A stretch of 20,429 bases of DNA from Thermoproteota archaeon (GTDB lineage: Archaea; Thermoproteota; Methanomethylicia; Nezhaarchaeales; WYZ-LMO8). The DNA lies in the NCBI GenBank assembly GCA_011605835.1, contig JAAOZJ010000057.1:1-20429 (forward strand). The letters run 5' to 3'. Below are positions 6,989 to 14,143 of the stretch, piece by piece; positions within the stretch are counted from its first letter, which is position 1; each line of letters opens with the position of its first letter. The translations under genes were made by a program, and so were the position numbers. The notes under the pieces are model-generated. The model searched no databases and was not told the origin of the DNA. It saw only the letters and a list, made by a program, of their open reading frames with translations.

Positions 6989-8131
6989 ATGAACGTCGTT
7001 CACGTACATCATCATTACTACCCGGTTGTCGGAGGCCTAGAAAGAGCCATTCAAGGCCTTGCAGAAGAGCTTGTAAAGTTTGGTCACGAAGTTCATGTTC
7101 TCACAAGTAGTTTTGGTGCCAGAGGCAGGCCAGAAGAAGAGGTAATTAATGGGGTTCACGTACATAGGGTCAAGGGCTTGAGATTCGGCTTCCCTGACCT
7201 CACATACCCCCTTCATTATCTAAATAAGGTTCTTAGAAACGCCGACCTCGTTCATGGGCACAGTCAAAACAGCCTGTTCGTAATTAAGATGGTCGAAAGG
7301 GCCAAAAAGCTTGGCGTAAAAGTCGTCTTGCACCTCATGGCCATAGATGCCTTAAAAAACCACCCTAACTTCCTCATAAGACCTCTTGCCTCTCACTACG
7401 GGAAGAGAAATACGAGGAAGGCACTGAAGCTTGCTGACATGCTATTAGTGAGGAGCATCAGGGACTTGGAGATCTTGAGGGAAAGCTACGGCGTTGAGGC
7501 TCAATACCTCCCCGACGCCGTCCCAGAACACTACTTTACTGCTGAAAAGGTAAATCCGAATAAGTTCAAGGAGAGATTCGGAATAAGGCAGGAGAAGCTC
7601 TTCCTATACGTTGGAAGGGTGCACAAGCTCAAGGGGCCCCACGTCCTGGTCGAGGCGATGAAGCACCTTAGCAAAGACTGTGCCGCAGTCTTCATAGGGC
7701 CCGACGGCGGGTACCTCGAGAAGACCTTAAGCTTGGCTAGGAGGTTGGGGGTCGAGGACAAGGTCTACTACTTGGGCTACGTAGACGAGGAGACGAAAAT
7801 AGAGGCTCTCGACTCGGCCGTCGCCCTCGTGCTCCCGTCGATAGCAGACCACGTCGAGGTCTACTCGATGGTCATCTCTGAAGCGTGGGCGAGGGAGAGG
7901 CCAGTAATAGCGTCTAAGGTCGGTGTCGTCCCGTACAGGGTCAAGCAGGGTGTCAACGGCTTGCTGGTAGACCCCTTGAATCCCAAGGCATTGGCTGAGG
8001 CGATGGCGAGGTTGGCCGAGGACGAGGAGCTGGCCGAGGGGATGGGCAAGAACGGGAGGAGAGAAGTCTTCTCATGGAAGGAGATAGCCGAGAAGTCCGT
8101 CCAGCTCTACGAGCAGGTCTTGAGGGGTTGA
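6989..8131 (+). CDS. GT4 family glycosyltransferase, compositionally chimeric
   Basis: This 380-residue GT-B retaining transferase opens with VHVHHHYYPVVGGLERAI and the glycine loop. ADLVHGHSQNS is at 85-95, LPDAVPE marks the hinge near 174-180, YVGRVHKLKG (207-216) opens the donor domain, and EX7E uses E290 and E298 (EVYSMVISE), with ERPVIASKVGVVPY after it. It is a cytoplasmic sugar transferase of unknown donor. The 5' half is A+T-rich like the genes before it, but from about codon 205, the start of the donor domain, the DNA is G+C-rich with codon choice like the genes after it. This suggests the gene was joined from two sources, the junction lying between its two Rossmann domains. It lies 44 bases after the previous gene. 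Confidence 0.9.
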   Translation: MNVVHVHHHYYPVVGGLERAIQGLAEELVKFGHEVHVLTSSFGARGRPEEEVINGVHVHRVKGLRFGFPDLTYPLHYLNKVLRNADLVHGHSQNSLFVIKMVERAKKLGVKVVLHLMAIDALKNHPNFLIRPLASHYGKRNTRKALKLADMLLVRSIRDLEILRESYGVEAQYLPDAVPEHYFTAEKVNPNKFKERFGIRQEKLFLYVGRVHKLKGPHVLVEAMKHLSKDCAAVFIGPDGGYLEKTLSLARRLGVEDKVYYLGYVDEETKIEALDSAVALVLPSIADHVEVYSMVISEAWARERPVIASKVGVVPYRVKQGVNGLLVDPLNPKALAEAMARLAEDEELAEGMGKNGRREVFSWKEIAEKSVQLYEQVLRG

Positions 8132-8156
8132 CGAAGCAAGTAGAGAGGTCGCTTTA

Positions 8157-8245
8157 ATGTCCGGCAGGGCTGGCTTCGTGAGTAACCACTTGGTGGGCAG
8201 GTCTTGGATGGCTGGAGGGTCAGGGTTCTTGACAACTTTCAGCTC
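8157..8245 (+). pseudogene. Fossil of the epimerase 5' end
   Basis: Bases 8158-8201 match 1963-2006 of the live epimerase gene at about 35 of 44 positions, and 8210-8238 match 2019-2047 at 27 of 29, with a four-base deletion between the blocks. In protein terms, SGRAGFVSNHLVGR corresponds to TGGAGFIGSHLVDR, and after a frame change GWRVRVLDNF is identical to the live protein. Sense is lost after the serine of the NAD loop. The glycine motif is damaged and no frame continues, so this is a dead remnant. It forms a direct repeat with the live gene about 6.2 kb away, bracketing the methyltransferase, GT4 and FkbM genes in between. Confidence 0.8.
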
Positions 8246-8423
8246 CCGTTATAGCGAAGGAGTTCGTTCAATAACGGGTTCAGTTAATCGCACTTGTCAA
8301 TAACAAAACTGGGGCGACTTCGACTTCTTGTTGAGCATGTGCAGTTAATAGCGTCTTCAGGGCTCTTAGAGGGCCGCTATTTGGCGACGTGCATACTTAA
8401 GAGGCCTGCGCGATGGCGAAGTC
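8246..8423. other. Non-coding stretch between the epimerase fossil and a GT4 gene
   Basis: I see no further recognisable piece of the epimerase or of any other gene. The right end holds the probable promoter at 8393-8401. Earlier bases may be debris of the truncated epimerase copy, too decayed to read. Confidence 0.4.
8393..8401 (+). promoter_or_regulatory. Probable TATA box for a leaderless GT4 transcript
   Basis: atacttaag is centred 27 bases before ATG 8424, the spacing expected when transcription starts at or next to the start codon, as in many leaderless crenarchaeal mRNAs. No Shine-Dalgarno site precedes this ATG, which fits. The same nine bases occur at 17176-17184 in another intergenic region. 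Confidence 0.5.
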
Positions 8424-9480
8424 ATGAGGATAGCGCTTATTAGGAGATGGTGCATAACACACCTCGATGGTGTTAACAAGTTCGTGGCCCTTCTGGCTGA
8501 GGGCCTCTCCAAGCTCGGGCATGAGCCGCTCATCCTCAGTTGGTGCTACGGAGGAGTGAAGAGGGAAAGGCTCGAGGAGTGGTTCAAGGAGATGCACGGC
8601 CTCGACAACGCCATACCCATCTACACGTTGAAGTCGAAGCCTTGTGAAGAGGGCTCGTGGATCAAAATGGCATGGGATTGGTTAACGAAGGGCTCTAAAG
8701 CATTGCGCGAAGAAGAGGTCGACGTGGCTATTGTAAACGGCGTGGTGCCGCTCAGATTTAGGCCAAAGATAGCCGTGAACCACGGCATAGCCCTCGAGTC
8801 TAACAAGCTTTACGTTCTCGCTGTAAGAAGGCTGTACAAGGGCTACGACAAGGTGGTTTGCGTGAGCGGTAAGTTGAAGGACGAGGTGAAGCACTTCCTC
8901 GGCGTGGACTGTGACGTCATCCCGTTGCCCATGAAACTGGAGCCCTTCAAGCCTGCTGAGCTTGGGGGGGAGAGAGGACTTAGTCGTGCACATAGGCACC
9001 AGGCCGGTCAAGAACCCTCAAATCAGCGTCGAGGCCCTTAGGATCTTGAGGAGGAGAGGGCACAGCGTCAAGTTGGTTGTCGTGGGCGCTCCAGCAGAGC
9101 ACCTCAAAGGCGAGGAGGTCGAGTGGAGGCAAGGCATACCGGAGAAGGAGAAGCTGGAGCTGTTGAGCAAGGCGAAGGCCTTGATCCTGCCATCTAGTTA
9201 CGAAAGTTTCTCTTACGCGTGCTTAGAGGCCATGGCATCTGGCACCCCCGTCGTGGTTTCAAGTGCCGTGCCCGAGGAGGTCGTGATCGATGGCTTCAAC
9301 GGGCTCAGGGTGAACAGCCACGACCCGAAGGACTACGCCGATGCGCTCGAGAGGCTCTTGAGAGATGAAGAGCTTTGGTCCAAGATCTCCAAGAACTGCC
9401 TAGAGTTCGTCAAGCAGTTCAACCACATAGGGGTGGCCAAGAGGTACGTGAGCCTCATTCACGAGGTCTATGAACGCTAG
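8424..9480 (+). CDS. GT4 family glycosyltransferase, frame broken at a run of seven G
   Basis: From ATG 8424 the N-terminal domain reads normally for 182 codons: a first strand MRIALIRRW, then DGVNKFVALLAEGL, VNHGIALESNKLY near 118-130, VVCVSGKLKDEV, and the hinge VIPLPMKLEPFK. At 8964-8970 seven G shift the frame and the protein would soon become nonsense, ending at 9041. One base over, the donor domain continues REDLVVHIGTRPVKNPQ and reaches EX7E in ESFSYACLE (E260/E268 in the repaired protein), then SGTPVVVSSAVPEEV. Six G would give an intact protein of 351 residues. Both halves have the same G+C-rich style and show no other damage, so the lesion is recent, reversible, or an error in the read. 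The stop overlaps the next gene by 11 bases. Confidence 0.75.
8964..8970. repeat. Homopolymer of seven G at the frameshift
   Basis: This is the longest G run in the window, at codons 181-183 of the GT4 gene starting at 8424, between its acceptor and donor domains. Loss of one G restores the frame. The next longest G run I noticed, six at 2110-2115 in the epimerase, is in frame. Confidence 0.9.
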
Positions 9481-10276
9481 GGACGCCCTTCTCAGCGTCG
9501 AGGAAGTTGTCAGGAGCGTCGGAGATCGGAAGGCAGTCTCCAGCTTCTACTTGGAGTTTGGCAGGAGGCTGGAGGTCCTCAGGTTAGTTGAGGAATACTG
9601 CAAGCGGGGCTCTAGGGTGTTAGACGTCGGCGCTTCGCCCTTCATAACTTCCTGCGCGCTTAAGAGGATGGGCTACGAGGTCGTGGCGCTCGACGTGGAG
9701 CCGGAGCCGTACGCGGAGATAGCCAAGAGCTGTGGTGTCAGCGTCGTCAAGTGCGACCTCGAGAAGGACGAGCTGAACATTGGCAACGCCGATTGCGTCG
9801 TCTTCGCAGAGGTCTTGGAGCACCTCCACTATTACTATGCTCCCTCGATCTTGGCTAAGATAAACAAGGCGTTGAAGGTGAAAGGCATCTTGATACTCAC
9901 GACGCCCAACGTGGCCTCTCTGTTCAGGAGGCTGAGGTTGCTCTTAGGCAAGCAACCCATCTACAGGTGCCACGTCAGGGAGTACACAATGGAGGAGGTG
10001 CTGGCATTGGTTGAGGAAGCGGGCTTCGACATCGTGAAGGCCTATTATTCAATAGTGAACGACTTAACGTACATCGACGCTGAGCCCGATGACTACCTTA
10101 GGCTTTCAAGCTACCGAGACCTCGTCAGGGTGACCATCAGGAGACACACGAGGTTGAATGTCTTGAGGGCCTTGGCCTACCCGGTAATGAAGTTGAGGCC
10201 GAGCCTGAGGCAACTCGTGGTGGTAGTGGGCGCGAAATCTAGAGAGCCTTTGTCAAAGTCCCTCGAGAGATGGTGA
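9470..10276 (+). CDS. Class I SAM-dependent methyltransferase
   Basis: This 268-residue Rossmann methyltransferase has the SAM loop RVLDVGASPF at 49-58 (GAS in place of GCG), the ribose-binding acid D75 in VVALDVEPE, EVLEHLHYYY at 114-123 and LTTPNVASLFRRL at 143-155. The stretch after TTPN resembles that of the enzyme at 2967 (RLRLLLGKQP against NRLLLLSGYQP), so the two are probably distant paralogues acting on different glycan positions. About 90 residues beyond the catalytic core are of unknown role and end in a basic region. The ATG overlaps the preceding GT4 stop by 11 bases, so translation of the two is coupled even though the GT4 is frameshifted: ribosomes resuming in the second frame would end at the overlap. 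Confidence 0.85.
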   Translation: MNARDALLSVEEVVRSVGDRKAVSSFYLEFGRRLEVLRLVEEYCKRGSRVLDVGASPFITSCALKRMGYEVVALDVEPEPYAEIAKSCGVSVVKCDLEKDELNIGNADCVVFAEVLEHLHYYYAPSILAKINKALKVKGILILTTPNVASLFRRLRLLLGKQPIYRCHVREYTMEEVLALVEEAGFDIVKAYYSIVNDLTYIDAEPDDYLRLSSYRDLVRVTIRRHTRLNVLRALAYPVMKLRPSLRQLVVVVGAKSREPLSKSLERW

Positions 10277-10530
10277 TGGCGCACCTCTCAAAATAATAGA
10301 GAAGGGGTAAGAGGTGCGTTGCAAGTACACGCAGGCTGTATCCGCCAATAAACTCTAACTCTGGCCTTGCCAGTTTGTGACAATTAACTTTATTGAGTAT
10401 ACACGTCAACCTCTTACGTCTTATGCGCGAGCCCCTAAGGGTTGTTCTTACTAAATGCGCTAATGGTTATGTGAGAAAAACCAATGCTTTTTGTAATGTT
10501 ACTTACGCATAGAGTTTAAGAGGCTTCTAG
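10277..10530. other. Intergenic region before the six-gene transferase operon
   Basis: This stretch holds a nine-base-pair inverted repeat right after the methyltransferase stop (listed separately) and a smaller one, CTGGC-CTT-GCCAG at 10361-10373. A+T-rich stretches at 10384-10394 and 10488-10499 could be TATA elements; neither stands out. No gene is visible. It marks a change from G+C-rich to more A+T-rich genes. Confidence 0.5.
10280..10318. terminator. Inverted repeat after the methyltransferase gene, possible terminator or processing hairpin
   Basis: cgcacctct at 10280-10288 and agaggtgcg at 10310-10318 are exact reverse complements, separated by 21 A-rich bases, beginning three bases after the stop codon. 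Crenarchaeal termination usually relies on T-runs, and none follows, so a role in mRNA end protection or regulation is equally possible. Confidence 0.4.
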
Positions 10531-11535
10531 ATGGTCAAACCATTCATAAGCATCGTCGTCATTGCATATAATAGGAGGGAGTTCATAAAAGATGCGGTTA
10601 AAAGTATTATTAACTCCGTGGCTATAGAGGATAATTATGAACTCGTTGTAGTCAAGAACTTCAAAGACGAATATGTTGACTGTCTCGTCAGAAAATTGAG
10701 CGGTAAAAGCATAGTTGCTGACATCGCCTCGATAGGGGCAAAAGTTGCACTGGGCATCAGAATAGCGAGCGGCGATGTAATAACTTTTCTCGAGGACGAT
10801 GACATGTACGCTTCAGAAAGGTTAAGGATTATTGAGAAGTCTTTCAAAGCCAACCCCTCCTTGATTTATTACCATAATAATGTCTTGACGCTTGACGAAT
10901 TAGGTAAGCTGATGTGCGACAAGTTGGTTGAGGAAAGCAATATTTTCGAGAACGTCATTGCAGGCACTCGTGAGGACAAGTTAAGAGCGTTTAAGCGCTA
11001 TGGATGGGGTCTTGGGCTTAGATTAAGCTCTATGGCCGTTAGAAAGGATTTTGCAATGAAATGGGCCGATATTATTAGGCTCTTCCCAGATCTCGTTGAT
11101 GTGTTGATATTCATGTTAGCCCTTGCAGAAGAGGGGAGCATAATTCACGACCCTAGGCGGTTGACGTACTACAGGATCTCTAGAACGAGTGCTAGTAGCG
11201 TTAGAGCCGTGAGAGATCCAGCAATTCGCTTTACCAAGGCCGTTAAGAATGCGGCAAGACACGCTTTGGCTAGGCATATGTTAGTCACTCTAGCAAACCG
11301 CATTGGGCTCGGTGAATACGTCGGATACGATGAAGCAACGATCATAGGTGGCATATATAGTGGATGGGGTAAGTACTTGGCCAAGGTCATGATTAACCTC
11401 ATGGATGATGTGACCATAACTCGTCTTGCCTCGTTCATCTTTGGGTTCACATACTTGCTAAGCCCTTACTTGGCTAAGAGATCGATTTACCTGTACTACA
11501 CAAGGGCCTTTGGCATATGGGGATCAGGACATTAA
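10531..11535 (+). CDS. GT2 family glycosyltransferase
   Basis: This 334-residue GT-A fold inverting transferase begins with ISIVVIAYNRREFIKDAV, the canonical first strand and helix. IASGDVITFLEDDDMY at 78-93 contains the metal-binding DXD-type motif. NNVLT and RLSSMAVRKDF (about 164-174) correspond to the acceptor half, and TYYRIS near 208 follows as usual. The C-terminal part (about 240-334) is a helical tail with mildly hydrophobic stretches. It would work in the cytoplasm on a sugar-nucleotide donor. The ATG is set by the first strand and cannot be later. This is the first gene of a run of six that overlap one another; it overlaps the next by 19 bases. Confidence 0.85.
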   Translation: MVKPFISIVVIAYNRREFIKDAVKSIINSVAIEDNYELVVVKNFKDEYVDCLVRKLSGKSIVADIASIGAKVALGIRIASGDVITFLEDDDMYASERLRIIEKSFKANPSLIYYHNNVLTLDELGKLMCDKLVEESNIFENVIAGTREDKLRAFKRYGWGLGLRLSSMAVRKDFAMKWADIIRLFPDLVDVLIFMLALAEEGSIIHDPRRLTYYRISRTSASSVRAVRDPAIRFTKAVKNAARHALARHMLVTLANRIGLGEYVGYDEATIIGGIYSGWGKYLAKVMINLMDDVTITRLASFIFGFTYLLSPYLAKRSIYLYYTRAFGIWGSGH

Positions 11536-12527
11536 TGATTCTCGGGTACTACGAACCGGGAGGGTTTAAGACCGTCGTCGACAGCCTAAGTAAGTACTTG
11601 GCCATGCGCGGGGTGGACGTCACGGTCGCGGCCAGAGTCTTGAGGACTGAACCTCCTAAGCATGTGAACCTCATAAAACTAAAGCCTGAGGAGCTACCTA
11701 GTGAGCAAAGGTACTACGATGTCGTCCACATACACACGTCGTATCCCTACGTCAAAGTCGCCGTCAAACAGAACATTCGTAACATCATCTTTACGTGGCA
11801 TGGATATACGCCAACAATTTACGTGCCCGGAATTGAGGGTAAAATCGTGAACATAGGCTTGAGGTATGCATACAGAAAGGTACTGCCAAGAATACGCTTT
11901 ATAACCGCAGTCTCCAATTATGCGAACAAGCAGTTGAGCGAGCTATTTGGTATCTCGGGTAGAGTCGTGCCAAACGGCGTTGACCTTGAGCTCTTCAAGC
12001 CGCGCCTCCCAAAGACGCGCAGAAGAGACTTCAATTATCCTATCATCCTAAACCTAACGGCTTACAATAACCTTAAAGGTAGAGACCTGCTAATTAAGGG
12101 CTTTAAAGCGATTAAGCGCAAGTACGGCAAGGCCGTCTTGATGGCTTGTAACATAAATTACAACCACGATGGTGTGCTAAGCCTAAATTACGTGCCATAC
12201 CATGAGCTCCCTAAATTGTATCACAGCGCTGACTTCTACTTATTGACTTCGAAGCACGAAAGTTTTGGTCTGCCGATAATAGAGGCCTTCGCCACAGGCA
12301 CGCCTGTTATTGCCTATGATAGAGATGACGCCAGACGCGAACACATACTAGGATCAAGGGCTGGCCTTCTATTCAGGGATGCTAACTCGTTACTCCAAGC
12401 AGTTGATGAGGTCCTGAGTAAGTGGGAGGAGTACTCGCTAAGAGGCGTCGAATACGCCAAGAGATTTGACTGGAAAAACATAGCCACAGAATACATCGCT
12501 TTGTATGAGAAGGTGATCGAAGGATGA
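11517..12527 (+). CDS. GT4 family glycosyltransferase
   Basis: This 336-residue GT-B retaining transferase shows TLMILGYYEPGGFKTVVDSL with the glycine loop at 5-24, DVVHIHTSYP at 68-77, FTWHGYTPT at 92-100, VVPNGVDLELFKP at the hinge (150-162), LNLTAYNNLKGRD opening the donor domain, and EX7E using E248 and E256 (ESFGLPIIE). An alternative ATG at 11535 would touch the previous stop but would cut into the first strand, so 11517 is preferred. It overlaps the next gene in an ATGA four-base overlap, a sign of coupled translation. Donor and acceptor sugars are unknown. Confidence 0.9.
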   Translation: MGIRTLMILGYYEPGGFKTVVDSLSKYLAMRGVDVTVAARVLRTEPPKHVNLIKLKPEELPSEQRYYDVVHIHTSYPYVKVAVKQNIRNIIFTWHGYTPTIYVPGIEGKIVNIGLRYAYRKVLPRIRFITAVSNYANKQLSELFGISGRVVPNGVDLELFKPRLPKTRRRDFNYPIILNLTAYNNLKGRDLLIKGFKAIKRKYGKAVLMACNINYNHDGVLSLNYVPYHELPKLYHSADFYLLTSKHESFGLPIIEAFATGTPVIAYDRDDARREHILGSRAGLLFRDANSLLQAVDEVLSKWEEYSLRGVEYAKRFDWKNIATEYIALYEKVIEG

Positions 12528-14143
12528 AGGCGACTTCTGAGCGAGCCTTCTCCATAATTGGCTGGTCAGCCATTAGTTTTGCGACTGCGTTGTTCACGCT
12601 ATCATCAATCTCTTTAATGAGTTTGCACGTTGACGTAGTCACTCAAAGTCCATTCTTTCTCTACAACAACGTAATCTACGTCGGCTCAATAATGGTGGTA
12701 TTGGTTATGACCATGCTTCTAACCCGTGTGCGCAACGGCTTTTACTGCGTGGTCTTGTTGTTCATACTCTGGTCTCTGCTCCTAATAACACCTTACGCAG
12801 TATACACGAGGTCGTTGCCTCTATATAATGATCAGCTGGGATTCGTTGCAGAAGCGCTTAGTGGCATCTTATTTGGGCGCGTTAAGCCAATACAAGGCGA
12901 GTTAACGTCGCTAGGCCACGCGTATTTTACGACCGCCTTCGTGATCGTGAGCGGGCTTGATCCTATGTGGGGCGTGATCGCCGTGCAGTTTATGTTACCG
13001 ATAGTCTACGTGTTACCATTGCTCGCGGTCAAAGGTGAATCGCTTAGCGATAAGGTCTTTGTATCGCTCGTGGTGCTCGCGTCTTTACTCAATCCAATAC
13101 TATACGGCAGAACACCATTTGCTTGGTCCTATTTAATAACCTTCACCATCTACTTGTACAATGAGGCTTTAATTGGCGAAGCGAAGAAGGAACTCAGAGT
13201 ACTTGCCATAGTACCCTTACTGATTTACGTAGCCTATGTGATCTCAGATCCAACGTCATTAATCATCGCACTAATTCTATTAACCATGACGTTATCCAAT
13301 AAAAGGTTCGTAACGCGTGCTTCACTTGCCACAGTGACTTGGTTCTTTGCAAACTCTGTGCTCTACATGTCTGGTAGTCTAGCTTCAGTAGTCAGACAAA
13401 TGATGGCGCTAATAGAGCAACCCACGAACCCAGTATCCTCATTGATAGTACCCGCCGTCAATCCGATGATGAGGCTTTACTCCTACGTAAGAGAGCTGAC
13501 GGTTTTCTTAGGTTTTCTTGTAGGCTTTATCTCGTCTATAGCGTTGCTCAGGCGTTTTCTTAAGGGAGATAGACGAGATAACAGCAACCTTGGCTGGATC
13601 GTCCTTTATTTCACGCTCGTAGCATTGCAAATAGTGGCTCTTTTGATGAACAGGTGGGGGATGGTGCCCTACTCCATGTACGTGCTCACAGCCCTGCCAG
13701 TGTTGGTGATAATGGCTAAGAGCAATAAATGGCTCAAAACGTTGGCGCTCGGCGTTGCTCTAACGCTCATAGCTTTGTCGCCCACCGTCAAGTGGGGTTT
13801 TTCGCCGATAGCCTTTCCAACTCCCAGAGACTTGGCTGAAGCGGACTTCGTAACAAGCCATGTATGCGCAGAGACGACGATTTGCGCGTCTGGCTCACAT
13901 TTGTTGCTTTGGCTCTACTACTGGCTTCATGGTGTTAGCGCACCCGTCACCTACATGGATCCCCTGTTACTCATCACAACAGGTCAAGTCGCCCAAGGCG
14001 ACTGCATAGCAATATTCTATAGAGCGTTCAACACTTATAGACTTGACGTCTCGAAGGGCCAATTGATAAGTGCGATCTCCTCGCTCAATGAGCGGTATAG
14101 CGTCATCTACAAGAGTGGTATTTGGGCCGTATGGTTGAAGTAA
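12524..14143 (+). CDS. Polytopic membrane protein, GT-C-like glycosyltransferase candidate
   Basis: The 539 residues show roughly 12 hydrophobic helices up to about residue 420, then a soluble tail of about 120 residues. The loop after the third helix, LPLYNDQLGFVAEALSG at 98-114, has an acidic residue (D103) placed like the catalytic loop acid of GT-C enzymes such as PMT/ArnT, and the protein ends SVIYKSGIWAVWLK, recalling the closing strand of many archaeal GT-C proteins. These enzymes use polyprenyl-phosphate sugars on the outer face of the membrane. A polymerase-like role is an alternative, because neither family is certain by eye. It sits in the middle of the overlapping operon, so it acts on the same glycan. 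It overlaps the GT4 before it by four bases and the one after by 13. Confidence 0.6.
   Translation: MKATSERAFSIIGWSAISFATALFTLSSISLMSLHVDVVTQSPFFLYNNVIYVGSIMVVLVMTMLLTRVRNGFYCVVLLFILWSLLLITPYAVYTRSLPLYNDQLGFVAEALSGILFGRVKPIQGELTSLGHAYFTTAFVIVSGLDPMWGVIAVQFMLPIVYVLPLLAVKGESLSDKVFVSLVVLASLLNPILYGRTPFAWSYLITFTIYLYNEALIGEAKKELRVLAIVPLLIYVAYVISDPTSLIIALILLTMTLSNKRFVTRASLATVTWFFANSVLYMSGSLASVVRQMMALIEQPTNPVSSLIVPAVNPMMRLYSYVRELTVFLGFLVGFISSIALLRRFLKGDRRDNSNLGWIVLYFTLVALQIVALLMNRWGMVPYSMYVLTALPVLVIMAKSNKWLKTLALGVALTLIALSPTVKWGFSPIAFPTPRDLAEADFVTSHVCAETTICASGSHLLLWLYYWLHGVSAPVTYMDPLLLITTGQVAQGDCIAIFYRAFNTYRLDVSKGQLISAISSLNERYSVIYKSGIWAVWLK

Larger units (their letters stand above)
3860..7600. other. 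A+T-rich compositional island in a G+C-rich region
   Basis: Hand counts of 60-base lines give about 52-62% G+C at 3661-3900, about 38-45% in most sampled lines between 3901 and 7620, and about 53-67% from 7621 on. Both edges fall inside GT4 genes (3647 and 6989), not between genes. The island holds most of two GT4 genes, an FkbM methyltransferase and a frameshifted GT4. This is typical of exchanged surface-glycan gene cassettes. Confidence 0.55.

Noticed and set aside
8413..8427. Four-codon upstream frame (MAKS, stop) ending in an ATGA overlap with the GT4 start
   Set aside because: The probable transcription start lies at about 8420-8424, after this frame begins; most likely chance.
10513..10522. 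gtttaagagg as a TATA box for the GT2 gene at 10531
   Set aside because: It lies only about 14 bases before a start codon that the protein's first strand requires, so transcription would begin inside the gene.
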